Origin: Turbatrix aceti
Lineage: Eukaryota > Nematoda > Chromadorea > Rhabditida > Panagrolaimidae
Assembly: GCA_963969345.1 (NCBI GenBank)
Contig: OZ017768.1
Location: 10,270,193 to 10,334,192, forward strand
DNA length: 64,000 bases
Direction: 5' to 3'
The stretch's first letter is position 1. Every line of letters begins with the position of its first letter. Below are positions 48,801 to 59,606 of the stretch, one piece after another. The notes beneath the pieces were generated by a model that ran no database searches, was not told the DNA's origin, and saw only the letters and a program-made list of their open reading frames with translations. Position numbers and translations under genes: made by a program.

Positions 48801-51800
48801 GAAAAAAGTTGTTAGTGTTGTCATCTGCATTGTCATCTTTGAATTGTGTATGTACTATAATACAAACAACCAATGTAAGCGATGGATGAATGTGTACATG
48901 GGTAACGTGTTTTGAAGGTGTGATGTGATGTGTGTGCATGGATTCATCTTATCCGACAGATTGATTGTAAAAGAATTAAGAATTTTTGCAGAAATCAGAG
49001 GGCAAAATTTTCAAATTCTTAAAAAAAATTTTAACTGTCCTAATTTTAATACAAAAAAGAATCATGTTATAAATAAAATTTTAAGCTAAAAAATGACAAG
49101 CTACAGTAATCTTGGAGTTCAATTTTATTAATTTATTTATCAAAAATAAAATTACAGGTCTTAACAAGCTATCAAATGCCGGCATTTCGTGTACTTTTAT
49201 TATTACGTTAAAAAATACATTTATGGAGTATCAGAAGTATAAAACACCAATAGAATTTATTTCGTTATAAAAAATAATGAAAATGGTGACTAAAAGCAAG
49301 ATAAAAATAACAAATAAAAATTGATTTTATCAACAAAAATTCATGCATAACTTGAACCCTGATAACAATGTAATAAGAATCCCTGATATCATCCCCCGAG
49401 GCATTCTGCCGGATGATTCATCACACAAATCCAACATGGACAAAAAAGAACGCGCAAAAAGCAATCAAAACCTGATCCCTGTCTGTGACGTCACAGCATT
49501 CCCCAACTTTTGTCTCGTTCTTTTATGAGAACGAATTTAACAGCATTTAAAAAAACATGAAATTTGCATCAGTGACTAACCTAAAATCGCAAATATGGAT
49601 AATGTACATATCAAAGGTCCTCAAAACATGCTGATTGATAGTCATGTTTTATGTGCTTTTGCGTGTTTCCCTCTATTTTTTCCTCCTTTGTACAAGTGTA
49701 GGGATGAAAGAAGAAGAGAAGACGAATGGATGGAGATGGTGGATAAACATGCGTACAGACAGATGTTGATCGAATAACGTCGGTTGTCCACACAAGTGCA
49801 AATACAAGATTGAAAAATACACGCTGTTGGCCGTGTTGTACTAATATTTACGTCGTCCAGCTGGGAAAAAGAGTACAAAAAATACAGATGAAAAACCGGC
49901 TGGACCTTTTTTTTCGTGTTGTCATAAAAATTTTCTTGTATGTAAATGTTATTGATGATCTTTTCCGATGTGAGTACACACACACAATATGAATTTTAGG
50001 CTTACCGTACCGTTATGGTGCTCAAAAAATTAATTTATCCAAATTTGAAAACAAAAAGCTTAAATTAAGAATTCATAAATATTTTTTGTTAAATTGCAGA
50101 AATTCAAAACAACATTAATGTTTTTTTAAATGCTCACGTTTCGAAAGATCTCATGAAGAAAAGATTTTTTTTGATTCAGACAAAAATTCCAAAAAAAAAT
50201 AGATTAGAAATAAAAAAATCCAAAAACGTTGAAAAAATAAATTACGCTAAATATTTATTTTATTAAAAAAAAAAACTGCCAAATTTTCTGAAACGTTCCA
50301 AAAAACCAAATATGCATAGGCTTACTTGATTAAACGAACGGAATGCATAGCAAAGCAAGCATGTGTGCGCAAAAGTAAACAAAATCCAAGCAAAAGCAAT
50401 TGGTTGACAAAAAAGGATGGGTGCTTGGTTGCTGATTGCATGAATAGGCAGACAACGTCGACAACGTCCACCAGGCCGGGCCGGACCCAGGAGCAGTGTT
50501 AGATAGAAAAAAAACAAACACCAAATATTATACTAAGATTGTGCGTGTTTATGTTTTTTTTCCATCAATCGTATTGTAGTGTGCAATACCATCCCCTCAG
50601 GCAAAATTGTTTTCTCAGACATTGCAGATATAATTTTTTTAAGAATTGCAAACTTAAAAAACTTTTTTAATAAAAAATTTAATGACAGTATTACTAAAAA
50701 CTGCAAACCTGAAAAAAGTGTAAAAACTACGGTAAAAGCAAAAAAACAATCAAATAACACAGCTAAGTTTAGGATATGCATATATTTATATACAAACTGG
50801 CATGACGAAGTCCTACGTGGTTTTCTGATTCATACCAAGAATGAAATTCAGAGCAAACAGGTGGGTTGAAAAACTTTAATTTTGTTACCCCTCGGAAACA
50901 CGTCAACTTGTCATGAAGTAGTGCCATTTTGGAATAAGTAAAACGTCACAAGGCTGCAAAAATAGACCTTTGAAACATTGCATACGCTATCTGATCGTGC
51001 GACGGCTTAGGGCATAATGGGAAAATGCAAAAACAAGGTAAACAATTTGTAATTGAATCAAAAATTGCAAAAACAGGTGGCAAGCAGGAAGTGCAAATGA
51101 GGAAACCAGTAAAGCAAAAAGAACGAATACAGAAAGATTTTTTTTTGTAAAAAAATAACATAAATCACTCGTTTAATATTTTTTATTTATAGCTATTTTT
51201 TCTGTCGAAATGGTTCTAATCGAAAACAAGCAATCAAATAAATTTAATTGCTGGTCATCAAGAAAATGGGTATGAAAACTTGATAGGTTACCTACCAAAA
51301 AGTTGAACAAAGAGCTTCAATCATTTGTGACGAAATGAGTCATCGATGAGGCGGTGGATAAAAACATTTGTCAAAGAAAAAACAAATGGGGTTTAACAAT
51401 TGGGTAAAACAAACACTTTGCATTGACCAACATGATCAATTTATAAAATAGATAAATAAAAAATGAAAAATTGAAAATTTTAACGTTGTCAAAAAAAAAC
51501 TACATTTGGCTTTTATGAAAAATATTTTGCACCATTGTTTTTATTAGTCAAAGTTAATACATTGTGAAAAAAACAGATAAGCAACCTTTCGAAAAAGGCG
51601 AGTCAGTAAGTTTGCCAAAAATTGATGAATCAGCACCTGTAAGAACTGAAAAACACCTCCTCCTAACGTATGTCTCATCAAAAGTTTTCTTGTTAGCTAA
51701 ACAACTTTTTTATGCAAACAACTTTTTATTATTGTCTCAAAAAAAATTTTTGTTACCACAAAAAAATTTTCGTGTATAAACTTTTTTCGATTGTTTTTAC

Positions 51801-52313
51801 TTATTCGAAAAGAGACCATCAACAAACCTTGTCTGACCTGGAATCAGCCTTGAAGGGATCGTCATAAACATGGAAATAAAAAACACATACAAAAGAGGTT
51901 TTTACTATTTTTTTCGCCTAAAAACAACCAAAAATGCATAGATTACCTTTTTTTGACCTTAATTTGCAGGCCTATACGCTCTGTTTCCTCGAAAAACAAA
52001 AACAGCGCATTACAAATACGAAAAAGGTAGACGGGAAAAGAAAAACAATGGGAACCTCCCAGCATCCAAGTGCAACGATTGTTTGTCGATTGACAAAAAA
52101 AATAGCACGAATGTGCGAACGTGGGCATTCGTTCTTGCGAACAAGCTTTGTTTTCTGAACAGAATAAAACTACATAATTGGGTTGAAAATAGACAAAAAG
52201 TGTCTAAATTGATATTTGGCAAAGAATGTGTTTGTTCGCGACCATGGATTACACTGATCGCGTTCGTTCGGTTCATCAAACAAAATTGTATTTAAAAATG
52301 TTCATTTTGTTTG
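42894..52313. other. Gene-free stretch
   Basis: This is 9.4 kb of A/T-rich DNA. A GC-richer island at 47800-48620 has a good plus-strand splice donor (GAGTCAG|GTGAGT, about 48349), so an unannotated non-coding exon is possible, but its reading frames encode nothing recognisable. A short perfect hairpin at 46091-46126 is annotated separately. Confidence 0.4.
46091..46126. repeat. Perfect 13-bp hairpin
   Basis: GGCACAAATGACG (46091-46103) and CGTCATTTGTGCC (46114-46126) are perfect inverted copies around a 10-nt loop. This could be a tiny MITE remnant or a structured RNA; no T-run terminator or flanking duplication was recognised. Confidence 0.7.
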
Positions 52314-52321
52314 CCTACAAA

Positions 52322-52687
52322 CAGGGTGACGAAACTCTCATGAGAATTAGAAATAGGGGAATTATCCCATGGGATTCCCAGGGGAGTCCCCTGGGAGTCC
52401 CCGGGGATATTTTTGATACGTTTAAAAAAGTACATGTTCATACAAAAAAGATATCCAAAAACACACTTATTTTATTAATGTAATAAAATTAACAACGAAA
52501 ATAAAGTCATTTCCCTAATTTGAAAGAAAAAAGCACGCTTCTGCGTAAAATAACGGTGATATTTTAGGCGGGATCGCGCATTTTCAAAATTCCGTGGGGA
52601 ATTATCCCGTGATAGATGGGAATCCCGGGATAATTCCCGGGATATTTCCCATGGAACTCCCATGGGAATCCCCTCTTCGCCACTCTG
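52322..52687. mobile_element. hAT-type MITE, 366 bp, CCCGGG-rich
   Basis: The element starts CAGGGTGACGAA and ends TTCGCCACTCTG, an imperfect terminal inverted repeat. It is flanked by an exact 8-bp duplication CCTACAAA (52314-52321 and 52688-52695). Its subterminal TTCCCAGGGG/CCCGGGAA palindromes and ends relate it to the MITE at 4836-5224. No coding capacity. Confidence 0.85.
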
Positions 52688-54360
52688 CCTACAAATCAAT
52701 GGTATTGTCCCATTCTGGTCTAAAATTGACGGACCGGTGAACATTGAAAACCATGGTTCAAGACAAGAATACCCTGAACAAAAAGAAAGAACGTAAATCG
52801 ACTGATGGTGGCCTGACTGCGCTCTTTGTTATTGTTTTTCGTGTGTTTTTCCCACGTGCTTTATCAAAAAGTCAAAAAACTTAGCATAATACTGTTGGAA
52901 TTGTGACTTCCTGAAAACAATATTTATTATCAGGACGGAAACGGGTTTACAAGTGAGTCATCGAGCTGAAATTCTACTAGAAAACAAATAGAATAAAAGC
53001 ATATTCCAAAGTAGTTTTGGAAGTTTTGGACGGGACTCCCAAATTTTATATAATTTAAATTTCTTACAATGAAAATTTACCTTAACGAAAAATGTTAAAC
53101 CTCAAGAAAATTGATGTTTAAAAAATAGAGCAGTGCTGTACACTGTCAATTCACACATTTCAATCATAAAGAAAAACGTGCAGGTGTCGATTAATTAAAG
53201 TAAAGTACACATCCGCGTGTGAAGCCTATCAGCTTCATCGTTGGGATCCGTACGTAGGGGACAATTGTTTTCGCGCTAAACGCATTGTTGCATTATTTTA
53301 AGAAGTGCATTGGGGGCGGAAAAGTAACAAAAAAATTATATATACACTTTTTGTCACCTATCAATTAAATTGTGAACGTAAAAAAATTCATGCTCTGAAA
53401 AAAACGGACATTTGCCAGAAAAAAATAAATATCCGCTGTAAAAAATTTCTTCAGAGTATGAATTTTTGTATTCAACTTTTCAATTGCCCAAACATAAATA
53501 TAAACAATTTACAAGATTTAAGATCATCATGGATAGATGCAGATGATCAGTTATCAGTCGATAACAACACCTGCATCCTTCTTCGACCAGTTGAAGTAAA
53601 TAAATTGTAATTTACAATAAAATTGTTATTTTCTACAATTTTTTGCAAAAAAACGCCGTTGGATTTTAGGTAAAAAAGGTACACAGCATTCATTACAACT
53701 GGGCGTTTTTGATCTGTAAACTTTTAACATCTTTTGCAGGACTAGCCAGAGACGCGAATCAAAGAAGAAAAAAATTCGTGGGACTGCAAAAGTGAATAAT
53801 GACACTAGATCAGGAAAGAGGGGTCGTTAGCGTCGACACTTTTGGCTACCCCGAAGGGGAAAATGAAAGATCGCTACTCCAACTTTTTTTAAAAATTTAT
53901 TTTTGTTTTTTAACAATGCAAAAAAAACTAATTTTAATTTTTGTTGTATTTTTTTATTTATTTATTTGTTTTTTTTTTAATAATTTTTTTTAAATTTTTT
54001 TATATGTAATTTTTTAAATGAATAATGAAACAGCATTTTTTCTTTGTTGTCATGTTTTTTGCTCATTGTTGTCTAGGCACAGGTATAGAAAAGTGCATGC
54101 AAACAAACTACAAGATTCAAGGTTATCGGTCTAAAACAAGGACATCAGGTGAGAAAAACAACACGAAATAAATAAATCATGTCTTCAACCGGTAAGAGTA
54201 CGCCTAACTTTCACACTTTGTTGTATAATATTTTCGTGGCAAGATCACAGATACCCCACACTTCTCGAACGCTTCTAGTACGACTTCTAAAAGTACACTG
54301 AAATCACTAAGATCACTAACACTCGCCAAAAGTGATCGTTATCGGTTGAAAAACACTACT

Positions 54361-54387
54361 GTGTCTGGAAAGTTTCTTTCCAGACAC
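54361..54387. repeat. Perfect 12-bp stem-loop
   Basis: GTGTCTGGAAAG (54361-54372) and CTTTCCAGACAC (54376-54387) form a perfect stem with a 3-nt loop, stronger than expected by chance in A/T-rich DNA. It could be a small structured RNA or a transposon end; neither is shown. Confidence 0.6.
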
Positions 54388-56332
54388 ATTCAAACTTGAG
54401 TGTTGGATGTACGCGGAAGACAACATGAAAAATAGCAGACAACATGACATTTATGTATGCTTATTTTGGTGCTGCATCCTGATACAAGGTTGTGATAACA
54501 CAGCTGTCTGGCCTCAGAGAAGTAAGGGTACTTGAAACAAAAAAAAAGATCGTCAATCACAAAAATTTACATTTAACAAAAAATACATACTGTACATTTA
54601 CAAAACAAAAAAAAATATAAAAAGGAATATATAAAACGACTTATGTAAAAAATAATTACACAGTAACCCAACCCCTAATTATGATATTTTTATAATTTAA
54701 CATCTATCTGTGATTAAAAAAATTCTTATCTCCTGTCGCAACCGTCAAAAAAATTTTTTGAAGAGGGGGGAGTGCCAAGCCTGGCATTATACAAACAGAT
54801 ACTGCGTAATAAATATTATTTTCTTACATTTTCGCCTACCGGCGACCGTAAAAGTACAAGAAGGCGTCGACGGCGTCGACAATCGCGCGCCGGATTAACA
54901 AGACTTTAGGTCGACGAAGTACAAAAAATAGAAGACAAAGGTTAATCGGATAAGCCGAAAAAAAGGGTAAAAATTGAAGTAAGTTTAGTTCATATGTAGC
55001 TACATACATACATATGCGTGCTAGGCAATCTTTGGCGAGGTCGATGTAATCTGGAGACTTTGAAGGTAAAAATTTATTTTTAGTTTTTTAATAATTGTAT
55101 AGGCAAGACTTTTTGGAGTTTTGTGAATGTTGTCGGTTAAAGACCACCAGGAAATAAACTGACGCGGAGCAAAGACTGCCTTTTAGGGGAAAACAAAAAA
55201 CAAAGAAACATAATTTCATGTATAAAATATAGCTCAACATAACAAATAAAAAGCTTCAAATTTTCAGCGGTAACCTAGGAAGCATGAACGACTTATTTTT
55301 TGTATCTAGGACAACAATATATTCATACGTACGTACAAATGACTTTGAGAAAAACTACCAAAGTTTTTTGTAGTGTTCGTTTAAAAAAATGCATTTTTTA
55401 AAAATAAAAAATGGTGTTAAAAATGTTCTTTCTACACATTTAACTCCTGAGCACCATTTCATATGTATAAAAAACGGACGCGAACAGATGTCCATCTGGT
55501 TGGGTGGCACCAACAAGTAGGGATTGGGGGCAGACTCCCAGTTCCCGATCATACTTGGCTTCCTTTTTTTTATTCATTTCCCGCGCGCCACTTTGCCTCG
55601 TTCGACAAACAAAAGCAGACGAAACCGCGCAATAACACTCTTTCTTGACGGCTGCACCCCCTGGGTAGGTGGACAGCTGGAGGGTGCGCAAGGTTGGTGG
55701 GGTGGCACAGAAAAAGAAAACATGTGCACCAGGCTGAATGGATTGAAGAAGGATCCATCAAACATCGAGAACAATAACAACAACGAAGAACAAGCATTTT
55801 TCTCTGGCTTTTGGGAGCAAACGATTTTTTTTTAGAATTTTTTATACATACATCAACGATTTTTTAAAACTGAAATTCAAAAAAACAATATTTTTTTTTA
55901 CAAATTTCCTGGTATCTTATTAAATTTAAATTTCGTTCAAAATTGCACGTTGTATTTCTTTTATTTCACAGCTTATGTCGACTTATGTCGATCGAATTAG
56001 AACAACCCCCTAAAAAAGAGAAAGCAGATGACAGAAAGCCATCTGGCATCGACCTCGACAAACGTATCCCCTAAAACCGGAAGATAAATAACCGCGCGAA
56101 ATTTCACATGCATCAACTTGAATGTTGCATTTAAAAAAAATTATTTTTGATGCATTTTGAATATTATAAAATGCAACTGCATATTGAATAATACTTTTTT
56201 TTTAATTTTCTTTTTGAATGTTAAAAAATAAATAGATAAAAAAATAAAAAAACGACATATATATTTTTTTGTTTAAAACGGTAATTTGGATCAACGTTTT
56301 TAAAAAAGTATTATTTTGAACAATGACAAAAT

Positions 56333-56424
56333 CGGGCTCAGGCAATTTTTTTTGCTTGCTTGATTTTAGCGGAAATTTCCCGGCCTGCTAAAATCAAGTG
56401 CTTGGGCAATGGCTAGACGGCCCG
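56333..56424. repeat. Hairpin element, about 92 bp
   Basis: The arms CTTGATTTTAGC and GCTAAAATCAAG are perfect. The inversion extends outward imperfectly to CGGGCTC on the left and GGCCCG on the right, including GGCAA/TTGCC-like segments. It looks like a short MITE. No clear target duplication. Confidence 0.55.
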
Positions 56425-57885
56425 CTCCCTGATTCTGATAGGTATGTATGATAGGTATGTAATCTATAGGTAATGTCTAAATATAAAACATATTTATATG
56501 TATAATTGATAATTTATAATTTATAATCTTCAAAAACGTGCCATTTGATAATTAAATTTATTATTAAATCCAAAAAAGGAAGAAATAAGCGACATTTATT
56601 CTCTCATTTCCTGCATGTCACGGTCAACATCAAGTTAAAAATGTATGTAGTCTTCTTCGGTCATCCAAAGTTTACTGTAGACAATTATACGTATTTAGAA
56701 GTTGAATTGCTAAAAAAGCGGGAAATGAAAACAACTTTGCCAACCGTTTGCACGCTACGCATTTGAACCATGATTGCCAATAAATGAATGTGCTACCGTT
56801 ATTTTTGGAAGTATCAAAAGCTTACAAAATACCGTATCCATAATGCAGCAGGTACATACGCCTCAAACAACAGATTATATTTACTTTCTCAGATGAAAAA
56901 AAAATACTTTTATCAATTTTGTAATGGCTTAGAAATGCATACATGTAGCAGAATGATTTTTGAACCCCCGCGAGGTGTACTCTTTCTACTTTTTCTTTGT
57001 CTGGCCGAGACAAAAATAAAGTAGTACAGTTGTTGATTTTTGGTTTTAGTGGTGCAAAAATGCAAGATAACACAGTTCGTATTTATCTTTACAATTTTTA
57101 AAGTAATTTTGTTAACGGAATTTTTAGAATTTGTTGAACTTCGACCATCATTTTTTTTTATATTGTTTTTTCTATTATAAAAAACCTCCGAATTTTGATA
57201 TCAAACAAGCAAAACTACAAAATTTCAATCTCACTACCCCAAAGATTGGTATGCCATTTCAAAACACAAATCTTACTGCTGATGTTTCTTACTGCTGATG
57301 TGCTGCATGCAACCTTTGATGCTTATATCTAGAACCCGTACGTAGCTTCCAAGCTTTCGTTCACGTGCACTCCACGAGCGAGTTTGATGCACTACCGCGT
57401 TGCACAGTCGCTATCTTAGGACTACTAAGCTGAGCCTCGTTAGCCGGCTATAGTTAGATAAGATACATACTGTAGTAAGCTCAAACAACTGTAAAAACAT
57501 TCTTAATTTTCTTGCACTTGTTGATACAAAAGGAAATATAAATATTTGGAACAATATTTTGTTTGTTATGCCGATTTTTATAAAAAATAGAAAAAATGTG
57601 TGTTTGTTGTTTTTTTCTTTATTTTGCTACCTCTCAGTCAGCAACAAGGAACTCTCAAATTTATCAAAACCTAAAAAGTTTCATCGAACGAAAGAACGCA
57701 GAGTTTCTGTGAGAAAAAGAAATGAAAAATGCTTTCATGCGTGTTGCATGCAGCTGAAAGTTAGAACTTTCTTTTTTGCACAGAATTCTAAGAATTAAAA
57801 AAAAAACATAAGTTTTCGTCTCATCAAACTTCAACTGTTAATTTTAAATAGTTGAAGTTTGTCATCCTATTTTTTGTATATTTAT

Positions 57886-58008
57886 TTATTTACTGTCTTT
57901 CTGAATGGTTAGCACCAAATTACGAACAATGTCATGAGAAGTCCTGAAGGCCTGTTGCGCTACTGTCACCAGAGTGCGCAGCTCGCGTGGGAGAGGAATA
58001 TTTCGTTG
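57886..58008 (-). pseudogene. C-terminal coding fragment, unknown family (copy A)
   Basis: On the minus strand an open frame reads about 40 residues to TAA at 57886-57888 and includes RTSHDIVRNLVLTIQKDSK. It matches, in frame, a second minus-strand fragment ending at 59607 (HYDIVCNVVLAIENNSK), so both derive from one coding family. A stop lies just upstream in frame and I see no good acceptor, so this may be a terminal exon or a broken copy. Function unknown. Confidence 0.4.
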
Positions 58009-58049
58009 TTACACTCAAAAACATTTGGTGCACAAGAAAAATTTTGTCA

Positions 58050-58145
58050 CGTTTTCACAAGAACGAATCGCACGAAAACGCAAGAATCACATTCTTGCTC
58101 ATAATCGCAACATAAAGATCGTGCGATTCTCGTGCTCATAAAACG
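58050..58145. repeat. Imperfect hairpin with AATCGCACGA arms
   Basis: Left arm 58050-58075 and right arm 58119-58145 are inverted copies sharing CGTTTT and AATCGCACGA, around a core with its own small inversion (AAGAATCACATTCTT). This is probably a short MITE. Confidence 0.55.
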
Positions 58146-58264
58146 AAAAAAATTTGAAAACTTTCTTCTTCTTTTTCTTTTTTGCGCCAATTGAGTTACG
58201 TCGAGCTTTGATAACCAATTGGCCGAGCCATGGCCGTGGAAAAATCGGAAAAACCCGAGTTTTT

Positions 58265-58683
58265 TTTTTTTTTGTCCTATATGATCTCGAGGCGAAATAA
58301 ATACTGTAACGTTGTGTCGTTTGCCATCGCTCTTTCTCTCTTTATTTACTGCATTCATGCTGGCCCGTGTTTAGTTGTTGGTGTATTTTTGACTATTTTT
58401 ATCAACAATTGTGTGTTTTTATATCGTTTTTCTTCTTTTTTATTCTAGATTCGTCGTCTATTACCCATGCATGACTGTTGTCTGGATTGGGGGAGGGGTA
58501 TCAGTTGTCTTTCTGCCCTAGTAGTTGATTTTACAATTTTATGTTCCTTTTTTTTGTCCTTTCAGATCTCGAGACGAAATAAATACTGTAACGTCGTGTC
58601 GTTTGCCGTCGCTCTTTATCTGTCCATTTACTGCATTCATGATGGCCCGTGTTTAGTTGTTGGTGTATTTTTGCCTATTTTTA
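58265..58683. repeat. Direct duplication of about 135 bp
   Basis: The segments 58265-58400 and 58548-58683 are near-identical direct copies. On the minus strand both start with ATG and the residues MNAVN, and share KSDGKRH and VTVFIS (ATG at 58358 and 58640). They could be duplicated first exons of a minus-strand gene that uses the terminal fragment at 57886, but splice sites are not convincing. Confidence 0.6.
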
Positions 58684-58750
58684 TCAACACGCGTATACAA
58701 TTCGGTTAATGGTTTTTTGTATTGTTTTTAAGCAAACCTCCCGGGATACC

Positions 58751-59258
58751 ATGTTGCGTGTCTTCGCGGCAGAACGCGCGGGCCAAACCGCTGAAATCAG
58801 AATCAAGCTTGCGAGCTCGACGTTCAACGATGATGAGCTTGCGGTTGTCAAAAGATTTACAACAGACTCAGTCGTAGTAAGGGTTTTATACTTTTATTTT
58901 TTATGTTAATTTGTTTACAGCTTCATCTGGAGGGCAACCTTCGAATCGAAGCCGTCGCGGCTTTGATCGGAAACACAAGCCTCAAGAGCCTGGCCTGCTT
59001 GCCCCAAGGGGTGTACGATGATCCCGAGTTCATTCTTCCGTTTATATCTGAAGACATCGAAACTCTTGTGTATGTCATTAATTTTTTTTTTCATATTATT
59101 TTTTGTTATTTAGTCTGGACCTCAGCGACTCGTCACACGCCACCACCCCAAGATTCGAAGCACTGAGGTGCAAGAGCATGCAGCATCTCTCGATCAAATG
59201 CCTGTCTTCGAGTTTTGACGATATCCGGCCTTTGCTTTTTTGTTGCGTGAAAAGTTGA
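58751..59258 (+). CDS. Small three-exon gene, LRR-like, unknown function
   Basis: Exons 58751-58876, 58921-59069 and 59114-59258 (TGA) join in frame to 139 aa, with GTAAGG and GTATGT donors and TTACAG/TTTAG acceptors. Introns are 44 nt each. The exons are clearly GC-richer than their surroundings. The product reads LHLEGNLRIEAVAALIGN, then NTSLKSLACLP, then TLVLDLSDSS and SMQHLSIKCL. The spacing of Leu-x-x-Leu-x-Leu segments suggests leucine-rich repeats of the type found in worm F-box-associated proteins, but no F-box is present. The true start is uncertain: the frame stays open upstream of the ATG and a weaker acceptor (TTTTTAAG) precedes it. It lies between two homologous minus-strand fragments and may belong to a locally duplicated gene cluster. 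Confidence 0.5.
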
Positions 59259-59606
59259 GTGAACAAGACAACATTTTGTTACAACGACTACGACAAAAAG
59301 AATAGTTTATTGAACTGCCCTCACATGACATTGTTAAAAACCACGGAAGTAAAAACAACGTTTTTCCCGAGACACGAAAAAAAACAAAAAAACCAGCGAC
59401 TGGAAAACACGTTTAAAATTTATGCATGAAGTCCTAAACGTTCCAAGAAAACACTAAAACAATACAAAAATTGTCATTTGAAACTTCCCCCTAAAAAGAG
59501 AGTGTGAGTGCGTTAGTTGATAAATTTGTGTTGGAGCGGATATGATACAGACAAATAACACAAAAAAATATGATCACAAAAATAATAATCATTTATTTAT
59601 GTTATT

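Larger units (their letters stand above)
52696..57885. other. Gene-free stretch
   Basis: A/T-rich DNA with a GC-richer patch at 55440-55800. No accepted exon. Small structured elements at 54361-54387 and 56333-56424 are listed separately. A two-copy TCTTACTGCTGATGT direct repeat lies at about 57270-57300. Confidence 0.4.
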
